Shown piece by piece: positions 51,574-61,246 of a DNA stretch of 64,000 nucleotides (position 1 is its first letter; each line of letters begins with the position of its first letter). This DNA comes from Zunongwangia atlantica 22II14-10F7 (lineage in GTDB: Bacteria; Bacteroidota; Bacteroidia; Flavobacteriales; Flavobacteriaceae). Location: contig NZ_ARYN01000003.1 in the NCBI RefSeq assembly GCF_002094855.1, forward strand, positions 186,001-250,000. The letters are read 5' to 3'. A program made the translations under genes and the position numbers. The notes beneath the pieces are model-generated. The model did no database searches. It was not told where the DNA came from and was given only the letters and a program-made list of their open reading frames with translations.

Positions 51574-54045
51574 CTATTCGTGCGCAAAAATATCTTCAGT
51601 TTTTAGTTTGTTTCCGGCAGGATCTATTACATCCAGATTTAAACCAGAACCTCCTTCTCCCTGAAAGTATTCTAACGTCATTTTATGATAACCGGCAGCT
51701 AATGGAATTTCAGCTTTTTTAAGTTCCATCCCGTGGATACCATCATGCTCGATAACCACCTTTCCATCTATAGTTAATCGAACTCCGTCATCTGCACTTA
51801 AATGAAACCCATAAATTCCCTGCTTATCAGCTTTCAAAAAGCCTTCAAATTTTAATCCGTAGAAATTTTCGTTTTTTCTTAATTCTGAAATTTTCAAAGA
51901 TTTTGTTTCTCCTGAAGCAGCAACTTCTTCCGCAGAAAAATCTGGTAATTTTTGCCATTTACCACCATAAAGTGCATATGCAAGACCAGGTTTCATTGAA
52001 CTTGAAAGCGCTTTTGAAGCTTCCTGATAGCTATCTACTTTTTCAAATTCTTCACTGGTTATATAACTTTCTTTATCTCCATCTATCGCAATGGCTTTAA
52101 CCTGCGAAGATGCTGAAATTGTAAAAGGACCGCTATATTTTTTAGAAGATGAACCTGGCTCACTTCCGTCTAAAGTATAATAGATCGTTTCGTCTTTTCT
52201 AGAGCTAAGACTTACTTTTAGATCGTCTACAAAAAGGCTGTGTGCCGCTTTTATGCTCACTGGCGAGATCATTTGATCTGTATGAATATCGTGTAGATAA
52301 TCTACCGGGATTTTAATCACTTCACGATCGTAAGTAACCAGCCCGTTTACTTCACCTTCTACATCTGAAACCTGCGTGTAAACCACCGCACTGGCATCTT
52401 TTTCTTCTTTCATTTCCCAAACCTTATCCCAAAGCTCGGTATACGATTTTCTAAATTCTAGAGAATCTGCCATATTACGATACCCCCAGTTAGACTCTTG
52501 CCAAAGGTGACCTTTTAAAGGCAGTCCTAAACCACCAAACTCACCAAGAACAGTTGCTCTATCTTCTTCAACTGGATAAACATCTGGCCCAGGATAGCTG
52601 TGCATATCGATAATATCGCCTACGTTGTGATCTGTCCAACCACTGGCGTTACTTACTAATCTTGTTTCATCTAAACCTTCAACCCATTTGGTTAAACGCT
52701 CTGTATCATATTGTCCCCAACCTTCGTTAAAAACTACCCACATTACAATACTAGGATAGTTATAAAGATCGTCGATCATATCTTCAAATTCAGCTTCAAA
52801 TTGATCTTTGTCTTCCTGAGTTAAACGTTCTAAGAAATCTGGATGTGGATAGGCCTGCGGCATATCCTGCCAAACCAACATTCCCATTTTATCGCAGAGA
52901 TAATACCATCTCTGGCTTTCAGTTTTAGCATGTTTTCTAAGTAAATTGAAGCCCATTTTTTTGAAAGTTTCAATATCCCAGATGTATGCCGCTTCGGTTG
53001 GTGGCGTCATTAAACCATCAGGCCAATAACCCTGATCCAACACACCCACCTGAAAATAATCCTTGTTATTTAAGAATAGCTTGGTTTTCCCTTCTTCTTT
53101 CCCAAGGCTAATTTTACGCATAGCCACATAACTTTCAAAACTATCGGTAGTTTCTTCACCGTTCACCAATTCGACTTTTAGATCGTATAAAAATGGATTT
53201 TCAGGACTCCAAAGTTTAGCATTTTCAACTTTTAAAGTAATGGTTTCACCGGCGCTGCCCTCAGCTGTAGCAACTTTAGAAGATCCATCCATAAGCTGCA
53301 ACTTAATTGTTCCTTCAACCTCATCTTCCGCAGTAAAAGTCACTTCCCCTTTATCTATATTTGGACGAATTTTGAAGTTTTCGATATGATTTTTACTTAA
53401 CGGCTCCATCCATACACTTTGCCAGATCCCGGTGGTAGAAGTATAAAAAATACCTTCTGGATCTCTTACCTGCTTCCCTACCGGCTGCAAGCCATCGTTA
53501 GAAGTATCGTGAACTTTAACAACCACTTCCTGTTTTCCTTCTTTTAAAAACGGAGTAATATTGAATGCAAAATGATCGAAAGCTCCTTTGTGATCACCCA
53601 CTTTTTCGCCGTTTACATAAACTTGGGTTTCGTAATCTACACCTTCAAAATTCAGCATAATTTCTTCGCCATTCCAATCTTCAGGAATAGTGATGAGTTT
53701 TCTATACACCAAATCATCCGAAGTTTTCATAATTCCAGACAGGTAAGATTCTACCGCAAAAGGCACCAAAATCGAATCTTTTAATGGTTCAGAAAAAGTA
53801 GTTTTATCGGTCTTTTCAAGGCTTACTTCCCAATATCCATTTAGATTTTCCCAGTTTTCACGTTTTTGGATAGGTCTTGGATATTCTGGCAGTACATTTT
53901 GCGGATCTACTTTATTAGTCCACTGCGTTGTTAAGATTGCCTCTGGCTTATTTTGGTTGTTTTCAGCTGTTGTTTTTTCATCTTTACAGCCTACACTAAG
54001 CATGCCTGCAAGTACAAAAACAGCCGATTTTTTAAGTATTTTCAT
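51574..54045 (-). CDS. GH2-family glycosidase lipoprotein with PA14 C-terminus
   Basis: 823 residues. Lipobox SVGC (Cys20). Sugar-binding jelly roll (RPIQKRENWENLNGYWEVSLEKT on), immunoglobulin-like domain, TIM barrel with acid/base E441 in VVFNEGWGQYD and nucleophile E502 in LGEFGGLG. After the barrel come a chitobiase-like C-terminal module (IYYTLDGSEPGSSSKKYSGPF) and a PA14 domain (GIYGFHLSADDGVRLTIDG). GH2 activities include beta-galactosidase, beta-glucuronidase and beta-mannosidase. The mixture of accessory modules suggests attachment to bound glycan at the surface. Confidence 0.9.
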   Translation of the reverse strand: MKILKKSAVFVLAGMLSVGCKDEKTTAENNQNKPEAILTTQWTNKVDPQNVLPEYPRPIQKRENWENLNGYWEVSLEKTDKTTFSEPLKDSILVPFAVESYLSGIMKTSDDLVYRKLITIPEDWNGEEIMLNFEGVDYETQVYVNGEKVGDHKGAFDHFAFNITPFLKEGKQEVVVKVHDTSNDGLQPVGKQVRDPEGIFYTSTTGIWQSVWMEPLSKNHIENFKIRPNIDKGEVTFTAEDEVEGTIKLQLMDGSSKVATAEGSAGETITLKVENAKLWSPENPFLYDLKVELVNGEETTDSFESYVAMRKISLGKEEGKTKLFLNNKDYFQVGVLDQGYWPDGLMTPPTEAAYIWDIETFKKMGFNLLRKHAKTESQRWYYLCDKMGMLVWQDMPQAYPHPDFLERLTQEDKDQFEAEFEDMIDDLYNYPSIVMWVVFNEGWGQYDTERLTKWVEGLDETRLVSNASGWTDHNVGDIIDMHSYPGPDVYPVEEDRATVLGEFGGLGLPLKGHLWQESNWGYRNMADSLEFRKSYTELWDKVWEMKEEKDASAVVYTQVSDVEGEVNGLVTYDREVIKIPVDYLHDIHTDQMISPVSIKAAHSLFVDDLKVSLSSRKDETIYYTLDGSEPGSSSKKYSGPFTISASSQVKAIAIDGDKESYITSEEFEKVDSYQEASKALSSSMKPGLAYALYGGKWQKLPDFSAEEVAASGETKSLKISELRKNENFYGLKFEGFLKADKQGIYGFHLSADDGVRLTIDGKVVIEHDGIHGMELKKAEIPLAAGYHKMTLEYFQGEGGSGLNLDVIDPAGNKLKTEDIFAHE

Positions 54046-54107
54046 ATTATCGCGTTTATTTTTTATGCTGAAATTCTACAATTTCGATGTGTATTTTTTC
54101 TGAAAAA

Positions 54108-56279
54108 TTATTCCCAGGTTTTAGCATTATCACCTTCCCCAATTACCGGAAACGCACTAATTCTTAATCTGGCAGCTCCCATTGGAATCAGTTCCACGTT
54201 TTCTATTGCTTCCGAAGATTTTACAGGACTGTCCTGAAGCTCACCAGCCAAATCGTATTGATCGATCGTCCAGTTTGGGATTTGCTTTGCTTTGGTTTTT
54301 AAAACAATTGGCGCATTTTCTACCGTAAACGGAAAATTATTTGCCGGCCAGTCTTTTTCAACAATTTCAAAAGAATCCTCTGGATTTTCATCTAAAACCA
54401 ATCCGTAATTCCACGGTGAATCTGGATAAATCTCGTAAGACGGCCATTTTTCCTGATCTACTCCTTCCTGCCATTTAGAATCCCAAATTGCTGTTTCATC
54501 ACTTCGTTTTTCGATATATTTTTCATCGATTTTTAAACTAAAAGTCAATGGCCCGTAATCTATACTTGCACTATTATGATTTTTCTCCCAACGACGGACT
54601 TTCAATTGCTTCGGAAATGTAAGTGTGATCTGGTCCCCATCATTCCAGTCGCGATGTAATTTGATGTACTTTCCGGCTTCAGGAGCAGTTTCTATTTCCT
54701 CTCCATTCACTTTAACTGAAGCCTCTGTACACCATCCAGGAATTCTAAAATACAATGGGTATTCTGTATCAGCTTCCGTAGAAGAATTGATGCTAAACTG
54801 AAGTTGATCTTCAAAAGGATATTTGGTTTGCGAAGTAATACTTACCTCTTCTCCACCGGCAACTTTCGCTGTTACCGTACTTGGCGAATAAATTACCGCA
54901 GCCAAACCATTATCTGGTGTCGCCATCCAAAGATTCTCTATCATATAAGGCCAACCCTGCCCATGGTTATGCTGGCAACAGCGAGAACTAAACGGATTCA
55001 TCATAATAAATGGCCCGTCGTTCATAATACCGGGGCGATGATTTTTATCATCGTTTAATACCATATTTGGGCTTGTGATGTAACGTAAAGATTTAAAATC
55101 TGGCATCATGGTTGCCGGGAACGTATTAAAAGCAACCTCCTCGGTATGATCTGCCCAGAAAGTGTCTCCGGTAATTCTTAACAACTGTTCGTTGCTATTC
55201 ATTTGCTCCACAACACCGCAGGTTTCGATTCCCTGTCTTGGATCGTCATAACCCGGTCTTGCATTTTCATCGGCTCCAAACATTCCGCCTGGAACCTGCC
55301 CAAAATGATCTCTAATTATTTTAAAATCTTCATAAGTAGCTTCAAGATCTTTTTTATCGTGACTAAGTTGAGAATACTGAGCCGGTTCTCTAAAAGCCTG
55401 AGCTACATTTACATTATGCCAGTCTACAAGATTGCCAAACCAATCTGGCCAATCTGTACCTTCGCGGGTTTCTTTCCAGTTATTTATTTCATCTAAAGTA
55501 TTATCTCGTTTTTCCCAATCTGCCGTATTTCGATGAATTTTTTCAGCAAGATCTAAGAGAAATTTATCGCCGGTGCGATTGTATAACCACATAACGCTGT
55601 ACAGATTATCACCACCTCGAATACGCTGCCAATAATGACTTCTGCTTAAAAAATCTTCATCTGGAACTTCTAATTGAAATTTAAAATAATTGGTCATCAA
55701 ATCGATCACTCGCTCATCCTGGCTGTATTCGTAATACGATTGCAGGCAATACAGCATGATCATATTAGACCAGAAATCCTGAGTACCATCTTCACCAAAA
55801 CGCTTAGGCCCAAAATTTCCATCTTCGCGTTGGCTGGCAAGTGCTGCCTCTATCCAGGATTTGGTTTCTTCGATCATTTTTTGATCTTCTAAAATATAGG
55901 CCATGTTTCCATAACCTTTAAGCCAGTAGGGAACTTCTTCCCATCCCCAAGCACCAGAACCGTCTTTAGAAAGCCAAGCATTATCTTCTTTTTGTAACCA
56001 TGCGCTAATTTCCCCAAGATGACCATTTAAACCATTGGCCTGTCTTGATAAACACTCGGCCAACCAACCTTCTGGTTTTACTGCTCCTACGGGTAATTTT
56101 AAAAACACACTAGATTGTAAAGGCGCACGGTTCCCTATATAATATTGATTGGTTATGGTGGTATCTGGAATTTGCACAACTTCAGCAACAATGGTCTCAT
56201 TAGATTGTTTATCGTTTTTACACGACACCAATCCTGTAATTCCCAAAACAACTACTAAAGTTTTAAAATAGTTTGTCAT
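54108..56279 (-). CDS. GH127-family beta-L-arabinofuranosidase-like lipoprotein
   Basis: 723 residues. Lipobox LVSC (Cys20). An (alpha/alpha)6 barrel: LPVGAVKPEGWLAECLSRQ, WGWEEVPYWLKGYGNMAY, then the zinc-thiolate site of the family, IETCGVVEQM with E352 and C354, and SSRCCQHNHGQGWPY with C434 and C435. The spacing is the same as the Glu-x-Cys and Cys-Cys ligands reported in HypBA1. The C-terminal beta-sandwich contains YFRIPGWC and PLTFSLKID. It removes beta-L-arabinofuranose, pointing to arabinan or hydroxyproline-arabinoside-like substrates. 62 bp after the GtaA-like gene. Confidence 0.92.
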   Translation of the reverse strand: MTNYFKTLVVVLGITGLVSCKNDKQSNETIVAEVVQIPDTTITNQYYIGNRAPLQSSVFLKLPVGAVKPEGWLAECLSRQANGLNGHLGEISAWLQKEDNAWLSKDGSGAWGWEEVPYWLKGYGNMAYILEDQKMIEETKSWIEAALASQREDGNFGPKRFGEDGTQDFWSNMIMLYCLQSYYEYSQDERVIDLMTNYFKFQLEVPDEDFLSRSHYWQRIRGGDNLYSVMWLYNRTGDKFLLDLAEKIHRNTADWEKRDNTLDEINNWKETREGTDWPDWFGNLVDWHNVNVAQAFREPAQYSQLSHDKKDLEATYEDFKIIRDHFGQVPGGMFGADENARPGYDDPRQGIETCGVVEQMNSNEQLLRITGDTFWADHTEEVAFNTFPATMMPDFKSLRYITSPNMVLNDDKNHRPGIMNDGPFIMMNPFSSRCCQHNHGQGWPYMIENLWMATPDNGLAAVIYSPSTVTAKVAGGEEVSITSQTKYPFEDQLQFSINSSTEADTEYPLYFRIPGWCTEASVKVNGEEIETAPEAGKYIKLHRDWNDGDQITLTFPKQLKVRRWEKNHNSASIDYGPLTFSLKIDEKYIEKRSDETAIWDSKWQEGVDQEKWPSYEIYPDSPWNYGLVLDENPEDSFEIVEKDWPANNFPFTVENAPIVLKTKAKQIPNWTIDQYDLAGELQDSPVKSSEAIENVELIPMGAARLRISAFPVIGEGDNAKTWE

Positions 56280-56342
56280 TAGATCGTGGTGGTTAAAATT
56301 TTGTGGTGATTTTCGGATAAAAAAATGGAGATAGGCAAAAGC

Positions 56343-58781
56343 CTATTCCCATTTATCTTTTAATAATTTGATATAATAACCTCCTACAACACTACGTGCC
56401 TGGAAACCTCTTTGATCACCGCTGCTGGTATAATGCCAGTCACTCATAGGTACACGATTTTTTGTCTCTACAGCGAACTTATAAATTGGATCTCCAAAAT
56501 ATTTAAAAGTTGCATCGTCACCTAAACTTGCCGTCCAGTAAATCCAATCTGATTTTGTATAATCTGCACGATTATCTAGAGGAAGACCATATTCATTTTG
56601 CTTTTTTCTGTAATAAGCTAATTCGGTATCAAAAACTTCCTGAGGGAAAATTTCAAGATCCATTACCTTATCCCAAACCAGATTATACTTTTGGCTCCAC
56701 GTACTTTTATCGTCATAGGTTAAAGCATAGTGATCGCCTGCGTCTGAAAGTTGCATCCACTCTTTGGCCATATTACGTGCTTTTGCAGTGAATTTTTCAG
56801 CTACATCTTTCTTTCCTAGCTGATTTGCCATATAACCATAACTTCCAACACCCATAATTGCTTTTACCGCTAAATTTGCGTTACGTGCAAGGTGACCAGA
56901 AAAATCATCTGTAGATAACTGGTTGGCCGGATCTAAACCAGCTTCGGTTAGATATTCTGTCCATTCGGTAAGTGTTTCCCAATGCTTTTTAGCATAATCT
57001 GCATTACCTTCGGCCATTACGATCGCTGCAGTTAACACCACCATATTACCAGATTCTTCAACTGGCATATCTTCACCATAAGTTTGCCCGGTTGCAATTG
57101 GATAGGTTCCTAAATCGTGAGCAGGGAAAGGCTTTTTCCATTTTCCACTTTCAGAATAATAGAAAATCCCGTTAAGCATTCCTTTTAATAAATCTGGATT
57201 ATAAATCAAAAACAATGGCGCTGAAGGATACGTAACATCTACAGTATTTATCGAACCATTACTAAAGTTTTCTTTAGACAAGAAAAGAATTTCACCTTCG
57301 GGACTTTTCGTTAATTTATGGGCAGCAATAGCCTGGCGATACGCAATTTCTAATACTTCAGCATATTTTTCGCCACCGGCTTCCACGCCATCTTCAAAAA
57401 GATCTTTGTTGAAATCTTCACATTCATCTAAAACATCATCATACTCGGCATACGCCTTTTCTAATTCTGCCTCAATGCTGTTTTTTCCATCGATATTCCA
57501 CCATGGTCTTAGTTTTTTTCCGAAGTAATTAATCGAATAAATATCATCGTAACCCAACATAACCATGTATTCTTTTTCTCCGGAAATGCTCTCTTCTGCG
57601 AAAACAGTATTCAGCATTAAATTGGTGCCTTTATTTTTTGCCTTCATACTTTTTCCTGAAGCAAAACTTGCTGTAGCATCTGAAGCAGCGGTAACCGACT
57701 GACTTGCATTTGCAGATTTTGGAACTGCGAAATACATATATCCCCAATCGATTCTTAAATTATCTCCTTTTTTCTCTAATATTGGCTGTTCTACTGTACC
57801 GGCTTTTAAGAAATTTAAGCCTTTGGTATCTCCTGTTTCTGAAGTTACTTCCTGGCTGGATTCGTTAACTGCAATTGCTGAAGCCGCCCCCAAATACACC
57901 TGAACTTTATGCGAATTGCCATCGTTAGGTTTTGTTTTTACTGAAATGTAAGAAACCGGGCGCGCCATTAGATCAAGATTATCCATTAATAAAGGCGAAG
58001 TGAACGTAAGATCTACATCTACACCGCCAGCTTTAAGCATATACTCGGTTTGAGTTGCTCTAAGATCTACACCTGTTTGTTCTGCAACTAAAACTTCAGC
58101 CTTAGATTCTTTTACCTCAGCTAAACCAGCATCAAGGAAACGACCTCCGGCAGTATTTCTAACATGGATCGCTAAAACATTGCCTTTTTTCTTCAATTTC
58201 TGCTGAACAGATTTTTCGATCTTTATATAGTCAAATTCGTGATTCCAGCCTTCTTTTTTAAAGATCTGCTCACCATTTAAATACACCACAACATTATCGT
58301 CGTGATGAAGTTTTAGATATAATTCATCGAATTTGGTCGATTTTAAATCGAATTCTCTACGATACCAAAGATCATCGCTGGTCCATTTTGTCTCGTATTT
58401 TCCTTCATCTCCAAAAGGTGCTTTCTTAGATTTCCAGTTTTTGTCGTTAAAACCAAGTTTTTCCCATCCAGCCCCAGGATTAGATTCGGTTGTTTTTACG
58501 CTATATGATTTTAGATTTGCGGCAGGCAATACATCTTCATAGTTTCTGGCTTCACTACCTAGAAAACGGTAAGTTTTACCATCAACTTTTATAAGTCCAA
58601 CAAGACTTTGCTCGTTCCCCGTCCAGTGAACGGTAGTAGATTCGTTAATTTTATCTCCAAAAGACCAGATACTTAAGTTAGGATCGTGAGCAATTAGAGG
58701 ATAAGCTGGTGCTTGCCTTTCTTGAGCAGTTAAAAAACCACTTACTAATAAGCTTAAGGCAAATAGAAGTTTCTGTTTCAT
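56343..58781 (-). CDS. Secreted GtaA-like (DUF4964/5127/4965/1793) protein with a jelly-roll insert
   Basis: 812 residues. Signal peptide LLFALSLLVSGFLTAQ. It begins APAYPLIAHDPNLSIWSFGDKI (DUF4964-like) and continues with WTGNEQSLVGLIKVDGKTY. An insert at about 95-220 has the galactose-binding jelly-roll form (WTSDDLWYRREFDLKS, LHHDDNVVVYLNGEQI). The rest is the DUF5127/DUF4965/DUF1793 (alpha/alpha)6 region, with DDFSGHLARNANLAVKAIMG as the family block. The family is named after fungal glutaminase A, but in Bacteroidota such proteins sit in glycan loci, so a glycosidase role is plausible and unproven. 24 bp downstream of the epimerase gene. Confidence 0.82.
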   Translation of the reverse strand: MKQKLLFALSLLVSGFLTAQERQAPAYPLIAHDPNLSIWSFGDKINESTTVHWTGNEQSLVGLIKVDGKTYRFLGSEARNYEDVLPAANLKSYSVKTTESNPGAGWEKLGFNDKNWKSKKAPFGDEGKYETKWTSDDLWYRREFDLKSTKFDELYLKLHHDDNVVVYLNGEQIFKKEGWNHEFDYIKIEKSVQQKLKKKGNVLAIHVRNTAGGRFLDAGLAEVKESKAEVLVAEQTGVDLRATQTEYMLKAGGVDVDLTFTSPLLMDNLDLMARPVSYISVKTKPNDGNSHKVQVYLGAASAIAVNESSQEVTSETGDTKGLNFLKAGTVEQPILEKKGDNLRIDWGYMYFAVPKSANASQSVTAASDATASFASGKSMKAKNKGTNLMLNTVFAEESISGEKEYMVMLGYDDIYSINYFGKKLRPWWNIDGKNSIEAELEKAYAEYDDVLDECEDFNKDLFEDGVEAGGEKYAEVLEIAYRQAIAAHKLTKSPEGEILFLSKENFSNGSINTVDVTYPSAPLFLIYNPDLLKGMLNGIFYYSESGKWKKPFPAHDLGTYPIATGQTYGEDMPVEESGNMVVLTAAIVMAEGNADYAKKHWETLTEWTEYLTEAGLDPANQLSTDDFSGHLARNANLAVKAIMGVGSYGYMANQLGKKDVAEKFTAKARNMAKEWMQLSDAGDHYALTYDDKSTWSQKYNLVWDKVMDLEIFPQEVFDTELAYYRKKQNEYGLPLDNRADYTKSDWIYWTASLGDDATFKYFGDPIYKFAVETKNRVPMSDWHYTSSGDQRGFQARSVVGGYYIKLLKDKWE

Positions 58782-58804
58782 TGTTAGGATTTGATTTTGA
58801 TTAG

Positions 58805-59983
58805 TTAATTATTTGTGGTGGAAAATTGATATTCGGAAATAGTATGATAGGTTTCGCCGGGCTCTAAAATAATAGACGGGAAGTTTTCCTGATTTGGTGC
58901 ATCGGGGAAGTGCTGTGTCTCTAAAGCAAAAGCGGTTCTATAATCGTCTTTAGCGCCAGATTTAAAGGTGTTTTTACTCTGCATAAAATTACCGCTGTAA
59001 AACTGTACTCCGGGTTCCTGGGTATATACATTCATCACAATCCCAGATTTGTCTCCGGTAAACATAGCAGCGTGGTTCATACCGTCTTCTGTCTTATTCA
59101 ACACAAAATTGTGATCGTAACCATCTCCATTTTTAAGTTGATTATTTTCGGTTTCGATACGTTCTCCAATGGTATGTGGCTCTGTAAAATCAAACGGGGT
59201 TCCTTTAACGTCCCTTAATTCTCCTGAAGGAATTAAACCTGCATCTACAGGAGTAAATTGATCTGCAAAGATTTGTACTTTATGATCTAAAATTTCTCCA
59301 CTTCCTTCACCATTTAAATTGAAAAATGCATGATTGGTAAGATTTACCGGAGTTGCTTTATCTGTAGTTGCTTCATACTCAATTTTTATACTTTGATCAC
59401 TGGTAACCGAATAGGTAACCTTTACCTCCAAATTTCCAGGAAACCCCTCTTCCATATCTGGAGAATTATACGTTAATATCAAAGTTTTATCATCTGGTTG
59501 TTCGGCATCCCAAACCACATATTGAAAACCTTTGTTTCCGCCATGCAGTGTATTTCCGTTATTATTTGTTAGAATGGTATATTCTTCACCGTTTAAGGTA
59601 AATTTACCTTTGGCAATACGATTGCCTACACGACCTATGGTTGCTCCAAAATAAGGCTCGGTTGCATTAGCAAAACCAGAAACACTGTTCATCCCTACCA
59701 CAACATCGGTCATTTTTCCATCTTTATCAGGAACCCAAAGACCTACGATCCTACCTCCATAATTGGTAAAAGCAACTTCTATATCAGTATTCTTAATCCA
59801 ATATAGTTTTACCTGCTTTCCATCGACAATAGTATCAAATTTTTCCTTTTTTAAGCCATAAGCAGTATCTGGGTGATATGCTATTTCAGCTTCAGTATTT
59901 TCAGTCTCAGATGGCTTTTCTTTACAAGCTGAGGCCAGTAAAACCAAGAGTATTGCTAAAAATGTATTTTCAACATTTCTCAT
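58805..59983 (-). CDS. galM: Aldose 1-epimerase lipoprotein
   Basis: 392 residues. Lipobox ASAC (Cys20). The galactose mutarotase fold contains VAFTNYGGRIVGLWVPDKDG, GATIGRVGNRIAKGKF, LHGGNKGFQ, NLTNHAFFNLNGEGSG, split as NHAFFNL with the catalytic His, and the late FALETQHFPDAP with the Glu base. It interconverts alpha and beta forms of aldoses released by the glycosidases, here probably in the periplasm. It lies in the middle of the locus, with a 171 bp gap upstream that may hold a promoter. Confidence 0.93.
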   Translation of the reverse strand: MRNVENTFLAILLVLLASACKEKPSETENTEAEIAYHPDTAYGLKKEKFDTIVDGKQVKLYWIKNTDIEVAFTNYGGRIVGLWVPDKDGKMTDVVVGMNSVSGFANATEPYFGATIGRVGNRIAKGKFTLNGEEYTILTNNNGNTLHGGNKGFQYVVWDAEQPDDKTLILTYNSPDMEEGFPGNLEVKVTYSVTSDQSIKIEYEATTDKATPVNLTNHAFFNLNGEGSGEILDHKVQIFADQFTPVDAGLIPSGELRDVKGTPFDFTEPHTIGERIETENNQLKNGDGYDHNFVLNKTEDGMNHAAMFTGDKSGIVMNVYTQEPGVQFYSGNFMQSKNTFKSGAKDDYRTAFALETQHFPDAPNQENFPSIILEPGETYHTISEYQFSTTNN

Positions 59984-60154
59984 TATTTAATAATATTTAT
60001 TACTTATTTATAAAATTAAAACAACAACCTATAATAGCTAAAACCTTTTAGGCAATTTAAAATTATTAATTTAATAATACTAATATTTTTAACGTATTTT
60101 TTACGCTTATTAATATCAAGCTTCACTAAAGCCTTATGAATACTGAAAAAACGA

Positions 60155-61216
60155 CTAATTTTTATTCAATTTTTTAATCAAATCCACTTCGTCCTGACGA
60201 TAAGGAGTTCCATCTTTTCTGAACACATCATGAAACCATTCAATTGGCTCTCCTTCTGCTATTGGAGTATCCCAGGCGAAAATCGTATTGGTCTTCCCGT
60301 TTACCAGTCCCCAATTAATTGCCCCAATATTTTCATTTTTCAACATAGGTAATGTATTCGAATATCGGCTATCTCTGGTTCTGGCCATATATTCAGTACA
60401 GATCATTGGGCGGCCATGTGATTTTAAAAGTTCTATAACTCTACGATGCCATTCCGGCCCCTCATAATCATGATAAGTGATAATATCTGAATGTAGGGCC
60501 TGGTAAGCATTTAGATCTTTTAAACCCCAATTCCATAAACCAGCAGATACCGGCTGTGATGGATTAATCTCTTTAGCCCAGGTGAATACGTTTTTTAATA
60601 ATGCTAAAGATTCATTGCCTTTATTGTTATTTCCCGGTTCGTTATATAAATCCCATAACAATACGCGATCGTCATTCGCGAAAGTTTTAATAATATCCTT
60701 TACGTAAACCTCTAATTCGGCAAAATTGGCTTCATTTTTTGAGGCCGGATAACCGGGATCCTGCATCCAACCCGAGTTATGCGTTCCTGTTTTTGGTTCT
60801 GGTTGCTTGCCAATTTTTGGATCTGCCCCCCAAACATCATCAAAAATCACCAATATCGTCTTGATATTATGCTTATCTGCAATTCCCAAATATTCATCAA
60901 CACGATCCTTAAAACCTTTTTTATCGGCTTTATAAGCAAGACTATGCAGGTAAACGCGCATGGTATTAAATCCAATTCCTTCAGCATATCCCAACTCTCT
61001 ATCGATGGTTTCAGGATCAAAAGTTTCTTCCTGCCACATCTCTAATTGATTAATCGCCGTACTGGGAATAAAATTTGCACCAGACATCCAATCATGCTTT
61101 TTATACCATTCGGCTGCCTTTTCACGTGACCATTTATTCTTCAATACGATATCTTCCTGTTGGGCAAAACTGTTTATCCCGATAAGAAAACCAATAAGTA
61201 AAACTATTCTTTTCAT
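60155..61216 (-). CDS. Secreted GH5-like glycosidase
   Basis: 353 residues. Signal peptide IVLLIGFLIGINSFAQ. TIM barrel with NTMRVYLHS, ILVIFDDVWG, acid/base E193 in LWDLYNEPG and nucleophile E275 in ICTEYMART, the clan GH-A arrangement. The YNEPG block resembles GH5 and relatives, but the subfamily cannot be told by eye; proteins like this are often annotated only as cellulase-family or xylanase-like. It lies 30 bp after the second GH43 gene. Confidence 0.85.
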   Translation of the reverse strand: MKRIVLLIGFLIGINSFAQQEDIVLKNKWSREKAAEWYKKHDWMSGANFIPSTAINQLEMWQEETFDPETIDRELGYAEGIGFNTMRVYLHSLAYKADKKGFKDRVDEYLGIADKHNIKTILVIFDDVWGADPKIGKQPEPKTGTHNSGWMQDPGYPASKNEANFAELEVYVKDIIKTFANDDRVLLWDLYNEPGNNNKGNESLALLKNVFTWAKEINPSQPVSAGLWNWGLKDLNAYQALHSDIITYHDYEGPEWHRRVIELLKSHGRPMICTEYMARTRDSRYSNTLPMLKNENIGAINWGLVNGKTNTIFAWDTPIAEGEPIEWFHDVFRKDGTPYRQDEVDLIKKLNKN

Positions 61217-61246
61217 TTGCTGTATTTTGATGTTTTTTGAGTTCGT

